64,000 nt of DNA. It comes from Caulobacter sp. BK020 (GTDB taxonomy: Bacteria > Pseudomonadota > Alphaproteobacteria > Caulobacterales > Caulobacteraceae). The stretch spans positions 1 to 64,000 of the forward strand of contig NZ_SLZL01000004.1 of assembly GCF_004342605.1 (NCBI RefSeq), in the 5' to 3' direction. The notes below the pieces were generated by a model. It was given only the letters and a program-made list of their open reading frames with translations, made no database searches and had not been told where the DNA came from. The number at the start of each line of letters is the position of its first letter. The first letter of the stretch is position 1. Both the position numbers and the translations under genes were made by a program. Positions 34,178 through 43,819 of this stretch are shown here, one piece after another.

Positions 34178-35650
34178 TCAGAACGTGAACCGCGCGCCCC
34201 CGCCGACCACCAGTCCCTTGCCCTCGGACCGGCCGCGCAGCGACAGGTTCATAGGAAAGGCCGTGCCGTCGTACAGCACCTGGTCGCTGTGGATCGCGCT
34301 GTCCTTCAGCTTGATGTAGGCGGCGCTGAGATCCAGGTGCATGCCCGGCTTGGGCGTCACGGTCGTGCCGACGCTGTAGAGCTTGCGGTCGCCGTCCGGC
34401 ACGCGCGGGTCGCGATAGAGGTCGTTGGTCGGGGTCGGGTCCTTCTGCGCCCCGGCCCGCACGGTCAGCCAGTCGGTGACGGCGAAGTCCGCCCCCAGCG
34501 CCACATTGGTGGTGTCCTTGTAGAACTCCTTGACGGTGATCGACTTGGGCAGCAGCGCGCCCGGTAGGAGTTGGCCCGCGCCCTTCAGATCGACGCGAAC
34601 ATTGTCGAAGTCACTCCAACCGAAACGCTGGACCTGGGCGTGCAGGGCCAGGCGGCGCATCGGGCGCACGGTGACGCCGCCGGTGGCGATCCACGGCAGG
34701 TCGAAATTGGTCGTGGCCTCCTGCTTGCTGGTGACCAGGGCGAACGGACCCTGGAAGCCGTAGATGGTCACGTCGCCGTCCAGGTGATGCTTGTAGCCCG
34801 AGCGGTAGCTGGCGCCGACGGTCACGGTCTTGGCCGGACGCACCTGGGCCCCGGCGTTCCAGCCGAAGCGGGTGTTCGATCCCTTGACCTCGATCTTGCC
34901 GTCCGGGAACGGCGCGGTCAGGTCGGGGCCCATCTGGCTGAAGGTGGCGTCGAAATAGTCGACGTTGCCGCCGCCGCCGATCGTGAGCCAGCGGTTGACC
35001 CGCATCGAGACGGCCGTCTGCAGGTTGATGTTCAGGAACCGCGACTTGATGGCGCCGTAGCGCACCCAGCTGTCGCCGTCATAGGTGGTGATGGCGTTGA
35101 ACGGGGCGTTGATCCCCAGGCCCACGGAGAGGCGGTCGGTCACCGGCATGGCGAAGGCGAAGTTGGGGACGATCGACTTGGGGATCGGGTTCTTGGCCAC
35201 CGGATTGCCGCCCACCGGCTGCGGCGGCAGCAGGGCGATGTTGGGCAGGCTGTTCAGCGTGGGGATCAGCACCCCATTGGTCAGGCCGGGCAGCACGCCG
35301 CTGAGCAGGCCGGTGACGCCGTTCGGCAGCCCCGGGATCGGCGTTCCCAGCGCCGAGGGGACGTTCAGGGTCGGCCGCTGCAGGGTCGAGCCCTCGTCGG
35401 TCACCTCGCCGATGACGAAGACGCCGAACGCGCCGTTATAGACTTCCTTGCCCTCCAGCCGGCCGATGGCCGCCGGGTTCCAGAACATCGACTCGGCCCC
35501 GGTGTCGGTGACCTCGCCCGAATAGGCCCGCCCCGCGCCCTTGACCGACTGTTCCTGGATGTAGAAGGCGCCGGCCGCCGCGCTTGAGGCGCAGGCCAGC
35601 ACGTAGCCGGCCGCGCCCATGGCGAGCCATGCCCTGAAACCCTTGATCAC
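34178..35650 (-). CDS. fadL: FadL/OmpP1/TodX-type outer-membrane transporter
   Basis: A 490-residue outer-membrane beta-barrel for uptake of long-chain fatty acids or other hydrophobic compounds. A signal peptide (about residues 1-25, ASSAAAGA) is followed by the typical N-terminal hatch start GAFYIQEQSVKGAGRAYSGEV and the NPAAIGRLEG motif; the barrel ends in a C-terminal aromatic residue (VVGGGARFTF). GTG at 35650 is chosen because GGAGG lies 5 nt upstream. An insertion rich in Pro and Leu (about 95-150) is specific to this protein. Confidence 0.9.
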   Translation of the reverse strand: MIKGFRAWLAMGAAGYVLACASSAAAGAFYIQEQSVKGAGRAYSGEVTDTGAESMFWNPAAIGRLEGKEVYNGAFGVFVIGEVTDEGSTLQRPTLNVPSALGTPIPGLPNGVTGLLSGVLPGLTNGVLIPTLNSLPNIALLPPQPVGGNPVAKNPIPKSIVPNFAFAMPVTDRLSVGLGINAPFNAITTYDGDSWVRYGAIKSRFLNINLQTAVSMRVNRWLTIGGGGNVDYFDATFSQMGPDLTAPFPDGKIEVKGSNTRFGWNAGAQVRPAKTVTVGASYRSGYKHHLDGDVTIYGFQGPFALVTSKQEATTNFDLPWIATGGVTVRPMRRLALHAQVQRFGWSDFDNVRVDLKGAGQLLPGALLPKSITVKEFYKDTTNVALGADFAVTDWLTVRAGAQKDPTPTNDLYRDPRVPDGDRKLYSVGTTVTPKPGMHLDLSAAYIKLKDSAIHSDQVLYDGTAFPMNLSLRGRSEGKGLVVGGGARFTF

Positions 35651-35721
35651 GATGTCCTCCCTGCGGTCTGTTTCCCCCCAAGCCGCAGGGGGCCAACGTG
35701 ACCGGAAGGGTTTGGTTCCGC

Positions 35722-36543
35722 TTAGTTTTCCGAGCCCGTTTCGCCTTCCGTTACGGAAGTTTCGGCGGTTTTCCGGGCCTTTTGCTCGGCCAGCTTGGCC
35801 AGGACCCGGCCCCGCCCCCTCGACAGCGCCGTGACTACGCCGCGGAAGGTGCGCACCTCCTGCTCGGTCAGGCGGGCCCGGGCCAGCGGGGCGCGCAGGT
35901 TGCGGACCATCGACGGCTTCTTCTCCGGCGGATGGTAGAAGCCGGCCTTCTCCAGTTCGTCCTCCAGCTGGCCGTACAGGCCCAGAAGGCTGGACTGGTC
36001 GGCGGGCTCGGCGACGTTGTACTCGAACTTGGACCACGGCCGGTCGTCGACCGTCATCTTCCACTCGTAGGCGTTGATCGACACGGCCTGGGCCAGGTTC
36101 AGCGACCGGAAGCGCTCGTCGATCGGGATCGAGACGATGGCCTGGCACAGGGCGATGTCGTCGGTCTCCAGCCCCGCCCGTTCGCCGCCGAACAGCAGGC
36201 CCACCGCCCGGCCCTGGGCGACGTCGGCCGACAGGTGGGCGGCGGCCTCGCGTGGCGTGTAGACCGGCAGGCGGGTCTCGCGCGGGCGGGCGGTGGTGGC
36301 GAAGACCAGCTTCAGGTCGGCGATGGCCTCTTCCAGCGTGCCGAACACCTTGGCGTCGTCCAGCGGCCAGTTTGCGCCCGAAGCGCTGGCCCAGGCGCGC
36401 TCCTGGGGCCAGCCGTCACGCGGCTTGACCAGGCGCAGGTCCGACAGGCCGAAATTGGCCATCACGCGCGCCACCGCGCCGATGTTCTCCGCCAGTTGCG
36501 GCTGGTTCAGGATGACGCAGGGCGGGGCGTTCTGGGAGCTCAT
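35722..36543 (-). CDS. trmJ: TrmH-family RNA 2'-O-methyltransferase (TrmJ-like)
   Basis: A 273-residue SpoU-class methylase. Motifs: ILNQPQLAENIGAVARVMANFGLSDLRLVKPRDGW near the N-terminus, VGLLFGGERAGLETDDI, and the SAM-knot SIPIDERFRSLNLAQAVSINAYEW. This pattern is that of TrmJ, which methylates position 32 of tRNAs. A C-terminal helical tail (about 170-273) is the TrmJ-type dimer extension. Start MSSQNAPPCVIL is chosen over an upstream ATG. Confidence 0.88.
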   Translation of the reverse strand: MSSQNAPPCVILNQPQLAENIGAVARVMANFGLSDLRLVKPRDGWPQERAWASASGANWPLDDAKVFGTLEEAIADLKLVFATTARPRETRLPVYTPREAAAHLSADVAQGRAVGLLFGGERAGLETDDIALCQAIVSIPIDERFRSLNLAQAVSINAYEWKMTVDDRPWSKFEYNVAEPADQSSLLGLYGQLEDELEKAGFYHPPEKKPSMVRNLRAPLARARLTEQEVRTFRGVVTALSRGRGRVLAKLAEQKARKTAETSVTEGETGSEN

Positions 36544-36635
36544 CGTCCCCCTTTGCCGCCGGACCGCCGCGCGGTGCAAGTCCCATGATGGAGTTCGTGC
36601 GTCGGGCGATGTGCCGCTGGCGGGACGACCGAGGC

Positions 36636-39161
36636 CTAGCCCGCCGCGCTAAGCTCGGCCGCCCCGCGCCCTATCCGCGCCCGCGCCAGGGCTTCCAGCA
36701 GCTGGGCCGGACGCACCGGCTTGGCCAGGTGGAGGTCGGCGCCCGCCGCCCTGGCGGCCAAGATGTGCTCCTCCATGGCGTTGGCGGTCAGCATGACCAG
36801 CAGCACCGGCGGAGCGCCGGCGGCGGCTTCGCGCTCGCGGATCAGGCGGGTGGCGGTCAGGCCATCCATGACGGGCATCTGCATGTCCATCAGGATCGCG
36901 TCGAAGGCTCCGGGCGCGAAGGCGTCCAGCGCCGCTTGGCCGTCCGCGACCATGGTCAGGTCCACGTCGAACGGCTGGAGGATGATCTCGACCACCTTCT
37001 GGTTGGTGGGATGGTCTTCGGCGACCAGAACCCGCAAGCCTTCGAGCGAGATCTCTTCCTCGGCGTCGGGCGCGGCGTCCTCGACGGCCCGGATGCGGGT
37101 CAGGGGCAGGTCGACTCGGAAGGTCGCCCCGCGGCCCACCACGGCGCGCGCGTCGATGCGGCCGCCCATCATCTCGGCCAGGGCGGCGCAGATCGACAGG
37201 CCCAGGCCCGAGCCGCCGAACTGGCGGGTGATCGACTGGTCGGCCTGGACGAAGCGCTTGAACAACCGCCGGCGCACCGTGTCGTCAAAGCCGACGCCGG
37301 TGTCGCTGACGATGAAACTCAGGCCCTCGGCCCCGCTTTCGACGCTCAGCGCCACCTCGCCGATGGCGGTGAACTTCACGGCGTTGGCCAGCAGGTTGTT
37401 GAGGATCTGGCTGATCCGCCCCGCGTCGCCCAGATAGCTGCCCGCCAGGCCGGGCTGGATCGACCAGCGGAAATTCAGGTCCTTGGCCTGAGCCGACGCC
37501 CGATGGAGTTCGGCGACGCCGCTCACCAGGGTGGCCAGGTCGAACGGGGCGGGGGTCAGGTGGAACTGGCCCGCCTCGATCTTGGAGACATCGAGGATGT
37601 CGCTGAGCACCTGCTCCAGCAGCCGGCCGGACGACGTGACCAGGGCGGCCAGCTCGCGGCGGCGCTCGGGATCGGCCTCGTCGGCCAGCCGGTCGCCGAT
37701 GGCGATGACCCCGTTCAGCGGGGTGCGCAGCTCGTGGGACATGTTGGCCAGGAACACCGACTTGGCCTGGTTGGCGTGCTCCAGCTCGGCCGTGCGCTCG
37801 GCGACCCGCTCCTCCAGCGAGCGCAGCAGTTCGATATTGCCGTCGCGCTGGTCGCGCAGGGTCCGGGCCAGGGCGCCGATCTCGTCGGCGCGGTGCTCGA
37901 TGGGCTCGGCCTCGACGACATTGCCCGTGCGGTGCGCTTCGGCCAGCACCCGCAGCGGCCGCTCGACGGTCAGGCGCATCACCCGGTAGAGCAGCGCCAC
38001 CTGGATGATCACGCCCAGCACGCCGAACAGCAGCACCCAGGAGGCCGTCTTGACCGCCGACCACACCAGGTCGCCGGACGGGAAGCTCATCAGGAAATAC
38101 CAGTCGGGCTCCTTGAGCCGGCCGTAGGCGATCACCCGGTCGCGGTTTCGGATGGCGCCCGCGTCCGCGCCCAGCGCGCGGATCTGGCTGACGACGTCGG
38201 CGACGCCCTCCTTGGCCTGGGCGCGCACCAGGGCCTGGGCGTCGACGACGCCGTTCTTGGCCAGCCCCGGCGCGGCGATCAGCTCGCCGTCCGACGAAAC
38301 GATCATGTTGCGCCCGCCCGGCAGGGCGTCCTCGACGGCCCGCAGCAGGTAGGAGTCCAGAGACAGGCTGGTGCCCCACGCCCCCAGCTGCTGGCCGTGA
38401 TAGTCGAAGGGCGTCATGCAGGCCGAGTTCAGCCCCCGGCCGCTGGGGTCCGACAGCAGCTTGCGCAGCTTGGTGCACTTCATCACCCGCTCGCTGTTCT
38501 GCGCGGGCAGGGTCAGCAAGGTCATTTCCTCGCCGCTGACGTCGAAGGTCGGCGGGGCCTTGTGGCGGTAGTAGGTCAGCCGGTCCGGACGCCGGGGCCC
38601 GAACATCACCAGCCGGGTGTCCGGGGTAAAGAAGTAGAAGTTGTCGTAGCGGTTCAGTTCGGCCTCGCCGGTGTGCGACACCACCTGGGTCGCCGCGAGG
38701 AACAGAGCCTTCTGCGCGGGGGTCAGCTTGTCGGCCCTCCGCAGGTAGCCGCCGACGCCGTAGGTATAGTCGCCGTCGACCATCCCGCCGTCATAGAGGG
38801 TGTCGGCCGTGCGGCGGGTGCCGTCGCCGCGCTTGGGGAACTGGGCGTCGAACTCGCGCTCCACCGTGCGGGGATCCATCGCCTGCAGTCGGCGCGCCAG
38901 GGAGTCGGACGCGGCCTCGTGCACCTTGACCAGGTCGGAAAACAGCCGGTCCTCGGTCTTGACGCGCTCGGCGACGTACTCGGTCAGGTGACGCATCTGG
39001 GCGTCGGTGGCCGCTTGCTGCACGAAAACGAAGGTCACCGCCGTCGCCACGCCCGTCACGGCGATGGACAGGATGGCGACAATGGCCAGCAGCCGCCGCG
39101 CGAGCGGCGAAGTAACGTCGGCTATGGCGGCCCGCTTCTTCACGCCTGGTTCGTACCCCAA
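36636..39161 (-). CDS. Transmembrane hybrid sensor histidine kinase
   Basis: An 841-residue protein. A first membrane helix (about residues 20-45) and a second (about 372-395) bracket a large periplasmic sensor region (about 50-370, Cache-like by position). HAMP follows at about 395-450, then HisKA with His476 in MSHELRTPLNG, HATPase with NLLANAVKFT and GGSGLGLSICAAL, and a receiver with Asp759 in LMDMQMPVMDG. Signal and output are unknown. TTG at 39161 is given; the GTG at residue 7 is an alternative. Confidence 0.93.
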   Translation of the reverse strand: MGYEPGVKKRAAIADVTSPLARRLLAIVAILSIAVTGVATAVTFVFVQQAATDAQMRHLTEYVAERVKTEDRLFSDLVKVHEAASDSLARRLQAMDPRTVEREFDAQFPKRGDGTRRTADTLYDGGMVDGDYTYGVGGYLRRADKLTPAQKALFLAATQVVSHTGEAELNRYDNFYFFTPDTRLVMFGPRRPDRLTYYRHKAPPTFDVSGEEMTLLTLPAQNSERVMKCTKLRKLLSDPSGRGLNSACMTPFDYHGQQLGAWGTSLSLDSYLLRAVEDALPGGRNMIVSSDGELIAAPGLAKNGVVDAQALVRAQAKEGVADVVSQIRALGADAGAIRNRDRVIAYGRLKEPDWYFLMSFPSGDLVWSAVKTASWVLLFGVLGVIIQVALLYRVMRLTVERPLRVLAEAHRTGNVVEAEPIEHRADEIGALARTLRDQRDGNIELLRSLEERVAERTAELEHANQAKSVFLANMSHELRTPLNGVIAIGDRLADEADPERRRELAALVTSSGRLLEQVLSDILDVSKIEAGQFHLTPAPFDLATLVSGVAELHRASAQAKDLNFRWSIQPGLAGSYLGDAGRISQILNNLLANAVKFTAIGEVALSVESGAEGLSFIVSDTGVGFDDTVRRRLFKRFVQADQSITRQFGGSGLGLSICAALAEMMGGRIDARAVVGRGATFRVDLPLTRIRAVEDAAPDAEEEISLEGLRVLVAEDHPTNQKVVEIILQPFDVDLTMVADGQAALDAFAPGAFDAILMDMQMPVMDGLTATRLIREREAAAGAPPVLLVMLTANAMEEHILAARAAGADLHLAKPVRPAQLLEALARARIGRGAAELSAAG

Positions 39162-39349
39162 GAAGCCTCAACAAGGATTTACACGCAGATCAAACACTTA
39201 GCGCGCGGAAAGGGCTTCATCGCCGGTTCGAGGCGACCTCGGCTTTCCCCCCGGCTCGCAACAGTCTATAGGCACGCCGTCCGCGCCGCTCCTTGGCCCT
39301 GTGCGCCAAAGAGTCACAGGCGCGCCACCGCGAGAGGAAAGACCCCGCA

Positions 39350-40567
39350 ATGGCCAAGATCAAAGTCGCCAACCCCGTCGTCGACATGGACGGCGATGAA
39401 ATGACCCGGATCATCTGGAAGCTCATCAAGGATAAGCTGATCTTCCCGTACCTGGACCTGGAGCTCGACTATTACGACCTCAGCGTCGAGAACCGCGACG
39501 CCACCAACGACCAGGTCACGATCGACGCGGCCGAGGCGACCAAGAAGCACGGCGTGGCCGTCAAGTGCGCCACGATCACCCCCGACGAGCAGCGCGTCAC
39601 CGAATTCAATCTGAAGAAGATGTGGAAGTCGCCGAACGGCACGATCCGCAACATCCTGGGCGGCGTGATCTTCCGCGAGCCGATCATCTGCCAGAACGTG
39701 CCGCGCCTGGTGCCGGGCTGGACTCAGCCGATCATCGTCGGCCGCCACGCGTTCGGCGACCAGTACAAGGCCACCGACTTCCTGTTCCCGGGCAAGGGCA
39801 CGCTGTCGATCAAGTTCGTCGGCGAAGACGGCCAGACCATCGAGCACGAAGTGTTCAAGAGCCCGTCGGCCGGCGTGGCCATGGGCATGTACAACCTCGA
39901 CGAGTCGATCCGCGACTTCGCCCACGCCTCGTTCGCCTACGGCCTGAACCGCAAGTATCCGGTCTACCTGTCGACCAAGAACACGATCCTCAAGGCCTAT
40001 GACGGCCGCTTCAAGGACATCTTCCAGGAAATCTACGACGCTCACTACGCCGAGCAGTTCAAGGCCCTGGGCATTCATTACGAGCACCGCCTGATCGACG
40101 ACATGGTGGCCTCGGCCCTGAAGTGGTCGGGCGGGTATGTCTGGGCCTGCAAGAACTATGACGGCGACGTGCAGTCCGACATCGTCGCCCAGGGCTTCGG
40201 CTCGCTGGGCCTGATGACTTCGGTGCTGATGACCCCGGACGGCAAGACGGTGGAAGCCGAGGCCGCCCACGGCACCGTCACCCGCCACTACCGCCAGCAC
40301 CAGAAGGGCGAGTCGACCTCGACCAACTCGATCGCCTCGATCTTCGCCTGGACCCGCGGCCTGGCCCACCGCGCCAAGCTGGACGACAACCAGGAGCTCG
40401 CCAACTTCGCCCACACCCTGGAGAAGGTCTGCGTCGACACCGTCGAAAGCGGTTTCATGACCAAGGACCTGGCCCTGCTGGTCGGCGACAAGCAGTCCTG
40501 GCTGACCACCGAGGGCTTCCTCGACAAGATCGACGAGAACCTGAAGAAGGCCATGGCCGCCGCCTAG
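39350..40567 (+). CDS. icd: NADP-dependent isocitrate dehydrogenase
   Basis: A 405-residue TCA-cycle enzyme making 2-oxoglutarate and NADPH. The N-terminus [20 protein letters not shown] and [23 protein letters not shown] show the eukaryote-like type II subfamily typical of alphaproteobacteria, with the active-site tyrosine and arginine set in YKSP-like regions and [33 protein letters not shown] near 305-335. A GAGAGGAAAG site precedes the ATG at 39350. Confidence 0.98.
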   Translation: MAKIKVANPVVDMDGDEMTRIIWKLIKDKLIFPYLDLELDYYDLSVENRDATNDQVTIDAAEATKKHGVAVKCATITPDEQRVTEFNLKKMWKSPNGTIRNILGGVIFREPIICQNVPRLVPGWTQPIIVGRHAFGDQYKATDFLFPGKGTLSIKFVGEDGQTIEHEVFKSPSAGVAMGMYNLDESIRDFAHASFAYGLNRKYPVYLSTKNTILKAYDGRFKDIFQEIYDAHYAEQFKALGIHYEHRLIDDMVASALKWSGGYVWACKNYDGDVQSDIVAQGFGSLGLMTSVLMTPDGKTVEAEAAHGTVTRHYRQHQKGESTSTNSIASIFAWTRGLAHRAKLDDNQELANFAHTLEKVCVDTVESGFMTKDLALLVGDKQSWLTTEGFLDKIDENLKKAMAAA

Positions 40568-40591
40568 GCTCCACGGCGAACGGCTCTCGCG

Positions 40592-40620
40592 ACGCCTCCC
40601 CCGCAAGGGGGAGGCGTTTT
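40592..40620 (+). terminator. Intrinsic terminator of icd
   Basis: ACGCCTCCCCC pairs with GGGGGAGGCGT over a GCAA loop, followed by TTTCG with a short U-tract. Confidence 0.9.
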
Positions 40621-40741
40621 CGTTTCAGGCTCTCGCCAAGGGCGCAAAAATTGGCTCTTCTGGGCGCCGCGACCCCGTGCCGCGCGTTCCATGATCGTGG
40701 GGTAGCGCGCCCGATCGAGAAGTTTGCCCTATGGTCCATGC

Positions 40742-41950
40742 ATGACCGCGATCGCTTGTCTGAAGATCTTCGTGGGCGAGGAGCTGGTCTTCGCCGACAC
40801 CGACACCATGGCCAGCGTGGTCGCCAAGGTCGCTTCCGCCTATCTGGAAACCCACTGGACCTGGCCGCGCCGCTACGGCCTGGTGGCCCCGTTCTCCTTC
40901 GTCCTCGCCGATCCCCGCGCGACCAGCCTGGACGCCGAGGAGCTGTGCCGCATGTCCCGCGACCTGCAGTACAAGCTGTTCGGCGAGAACGGCGCGGGGG
41001 AGGTCACGCTGCTGATGCTCGAAGGCGATCAGGCCGAGGTCATGCGGTTCGCGGGAACGCCCGCCCTGGCGCTCAAGACCTTGCTGGACGGCCTGGGCGA
41101 CGGCGCCTTCGCCGGCCGGGTCTGCAAGATCACGCCCGAGGGCGCGGTCAGCCTCGCGCCGCCGGACGGCCCGACGGAGGGAGCGCCGCCGGCCGAGGAG
41201 CTGGCGGCCCTGTCGCCGGCCCCCGGCGACATCGACGACCTGCTGCAGGTCGAAACGCCGCGGACCGGCTGGTGGGGCATCTACTATCTGCCCAAGGAAC
41301 GGTTCGTCGGCGGCGGCGTCGGCTGGGGGGCCGAGATCAACGGCGGTCCGGTCACCGACCTCGTCGAGGCGGTGGAGCGCGACCAGGTCTGCCACGAGGC
41401 CGCGCTGGTCGAGGCGAAATCCGGCCCGTCTGGGTACCTGTTCCTGCCCTTCTGCTTTTCGGCCCTGATCAAGCCCAGCCTGCAACGGACCTACGACACC
41501 ACGCTCCAGAAGCTGCCGCGCGCCCTGCGCCCCAGGCTGGCGGCCAACATCTACGACGTGCCCCGCGAACCCAGCTACGGCGCAATCAACAAGGTCCGCT
41601 CGTTGCTGATCGACCGCTTCTCGCTGCTGGACCTGCACGTGTCCGACCCGGGCTTCCGGATCGAGAGCCTGCAGGCCGGCGCGGTGAACAGCGTGACCCT
41701 GGTGCTGAGCGGCGAGGACGAGCGACAGCGCGCCGCTGCGATCACCCGGTTCCTGCGCGACCCCGCCATCTATCGAAACAAGAGGGTCTGGCAGGGCATC
41801 GCCGGGGTCCAGAGCCTGCGCGAACTGGATCTCTGCCGACGGCTGAAGGCCCCCTTCCTCAGCGGCCCGATCGTCGCGCCGATCTCGGCGAAGTTCCCCG
41901 GCGAGCCAGCCTGCCCGTCACTGAACCTTCCCTATCGCCACGCGGTCTAG
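40742..41950 (+). CDS. Unrecognised 402-residue protein
   Basis: No family is recognised. The protein is soluble, with an N-terminal part (about residues 1-135) that could be an alpha/beta domain, an acidic/proline segment (about 140-165), and a larger C-terminal domain with alternating hydrophobic and charged segments (for example SRTGWWGIYYLP-like and SLLIDRFSLLDLHVSDPGF). ATG at 40742 is used; a TTG 18 bp upstream is possible. Its TAG overlaps the stop of the convergent glucokinase-like gene in a CTAG. Confidence 0.6.
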   Translation: MTAIACLKIFVGEELVFADTDTMASVVAKVASAYLETHWTWPRRYGLVAPFSFVLADPRATSLDAEELCRMSRDLQYKLFGENGAGEVTLLMLEGDQAEVMRFAGTPALALKTLLDGLGDGAFAGRVCKITPEGAVSLAPPDGPTEGAPPAEELAALSPAPGDIDDLLQVETPRTGWWGIYYLPKERFVGGGVGWGAEINGGPVTDLVEAVERDQVCHEAALVEAKSGPSGYLFLPFCFSALIKPSLQRTYDTTLQKLPRALRPRLAANIYDVPREPSYGAINKVRSLLIDRFSLLDLHVSDPGFRIESLQAGAVNSVTLVLSGEDERQRAAAITRFLRDPAIYRNKRVWQGIAGVQSLRELDLCRRLKAPFLSGPIVAPISAKFPGEPACPSLNLPYRHAV

Positions 41951-42939
41951 AAGGGGGCGCTCCCGCCGTAGAGGGCCGAAAGGCCCAGAAGGCCGCAATC
42001 GGCCTCCAGGACCAGGTAGAGCGGGATGTCCTTCATATAGACGTCCATCCGCCCCTTGGCCTCAAAGCGGGCCCGGCACAGGTCGCGGTCGAACAGGTCG
42101 GTCCAGCCCAGCATCATCGGGCTGAAGATGTAGACGCCGCTGCGGGCGCCCGCCACCAGCGCCAAGTCGCCGGAAACCGCCCCCAGCCAGCTGGAGAACA
42201 GCGCGAAGGCTTCCCGCGCGATCGGGTCGTCGGCGCGGGCCGCCGCAACCAGTTGAGGGAAGTCGCCGCTGGGCGGCGCGTGGCCGTCCAGTTCGGCGAT
42301 GGCGACGGCGACCTCCAGCAGGCCGCCGTCGGACAGCACCCGGTCGGCCGAGACATAGGGATTGGCCAGCCGCAGGTGTTCGATGACGGCGCATTCGCGG
42401 GCGGTGCCCGCCGCCAGGGCGGCGTGTCCGCCTTCGCTGGCGGTGGCCACCCAGCCCACGAAACCGTCGGGATTGAGGATCGACACGCCCAAGCCGGTGC
42501 TCGGCCCCAGAGCCGCCGCCGGGGCCTGGCCTTTGGGCGGCGCCCCGCCGATCTGCTCCAGGGCTTCGGGCCCCAGTAGCGGCATCGCCATGGCGCGGGC
42601 GGTGAAGTCGTTGACGAGGCGGACATCGGCCACGCCCAGCCGCTCGGACAGCACATCGGCGTCGAGCTTCAGGTCGGCATGGGTCACCTGCAAGGTCTTG
42701 CCGAAGATCGGTCCCGGCGCCGAGAAGGCCGCCCCGCGCGGGCGCGGCGCGCCCAGCTCTTCCAGCGCCTGGCTCAGGACCGCGATCAGCTCGTCCAGGG
42801 ATCTGGCCGGCGCCGCCTCCGTCGTCGCAGGCGGCTCGCCGGCCTCGACCACCGCGAAACGCGCATACGCCCCGTCCGCATCGACCAACAGGAACTTATC
42901 GGACACGAACACCTCACTGGCCGCCGGGTCTTGCGCCAT
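41947..42939 (-). CDS. Divergent glucokinase-like protein
   Basis: A 330-residue protein of the proteobacterial glucokinase family. Asp110 in RLVNDFTARAMAM matches the catalytic base and EGGH (SEGGHAALAAG) matches the sugar-binding motif. The N-terminal ATP phosphate loop, normally DxGGTxxRFA, reads VDADGAYARFA (residues 19-29), and the LSGPGL-type loop reads LSDGGL. ATP binding may be impaired, or it uses an unusual partner. The ATG of MAQDPAASE is chosen; the gene is not in an Entner-Doudoroff operon here. Confidence 0.7.
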   Translation of the reverse strand: MAQDPAASEVFVSDKFLLVDADGAYARFAVVEAGEPPATTEAAPARSLDELIAVLSQALEELGAPRPRGAAFSAPGPIFGKTLQVTHADLKLDADVLSERLGVADVRLVNDFTARAMAMPLLGPEALEQIGGAPPKGQAPAAALGPSTGLGVSILNPDGFVGWVATASEGGHAALAAGTARECAVIEHLRLANPYVSADRVLSDGGLLEVAVAIAELDGHAPPSGDFPQLVAAARADDPIAREAFALFSSWLGAVSGDLALVAGARSGVYIFSPMMLGWTDLFDRDLCRARFEAKGRMDVYMKDIPLYLVLEADCGLLGLSALYGGSAPF

Positions 42940-43123
42940 AAGAAACGCGCGTTTTCCCCAATGAGGCAAGGCTGTTCGGTCATCAGCGCAGCGCCGCCAC
43001 AGGCAACGCGCGCAACGTCGCAGCGTTACGTTGAACAGCGGGCGGAACCTTCGGCAAGAGGCGGCTTGTCCCTGGCGGCGGAATGGGGTGTCCTTCCGGC
43101 CCGAACCTTCGCGCGGAGCGGCG

Positions 43124-43696
43124 ATGACCTTTCACAGGCGGCTTTGGGATCTGGTCGTCCTGGCGATCGCGGTCTTCGCCGCGGCCTTCGCCACCGCCCC
43201 CTGGTTCGCCTTTCGCGCCCTCAAGGCCGCCGCCCAGTACGAAGACGTCCAGGCGATCGGCGAGCTGGTCGACTTCCCAGCGGTGCGCCGAAGCTTGACC
43301 GCCGAGCTGAACGAGACCCCGGCCGCCGCTCCGGCCGAGCCGCCGTCGCTCTGGCGCGACCCCTTGCGCGTCTTCAAGCGGGCCATCGAACCGATCGCCC
43401 CGCCCGAGCCCAGGGTCGACCGCTACCTGACCGTCGCCGGCCTGGCGGCCCTGACCCGCGGCTACCCGCCCGGCGCGGCGCCGCCCGCCCCGCAGAAACC
43501 AACGACCGCTCTCGACCAGATCGAGGCCGCCGTGGCCGGTCCCCACCCCGCCGTCGCCTACTGGGATCCCAATCGCGTGCGGATCTCGGTCAAGCGGCCG
43601 GGCCAGCCGTCCAAGACCACGACCTTCACCTTCCGGCGCGACAGGCTGTTCACCTGGCGGCTGGTGCACATCCGCCTGCCCGTGGACGAGCGGTAG
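43124..43696 (+). CDS. DUF2939 family protein
   Basis: A 190-residue protein with an N-terminal membrane helix (about residues 7-30, DLVVLAIAVFAAAFATAPWFA) followed by ALKAAAQYEDVQAIGELVDFPAVRRSLTAEL, the hallmark of DUF2939, and a C-terminal beta-rich part ending HIRLPVDER. It is probably inner-membrane anchored with a periplasmic domain. The start MTFHRRLWD has GCGGAGCG upstream. Function is unknown. Confidence 0.85.
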   Translation: MTFHRRLWDLVVLAIAVFAAAFATAPWFAFRALKAAAQYEDVQAIGELVDFPAVRRSLTAELNETPAAAPAEPPSLWRDPLRVFKRAIEPIAPPEPRVDRYLTVAGLAALTRGYPPGAAPPAPQKPTTALDQIEAAVAGPHPAVAYWDPNRVRISVKRPGQPSKTTTFTFRRDRLFTWRLVHIRLPVDER

Positions 43697-43819
43697 GCGT
43701 CGCTGAATTCGGGTCGCCGGAAAACGGCCGAACTTTGACCGCCCCCCGCGACCGATGCTATCGACGGATGGCCCCTTCGGGCGGAGACCGCCACGCTTGC
43801 GCCCTATGCCGGTGACCCT

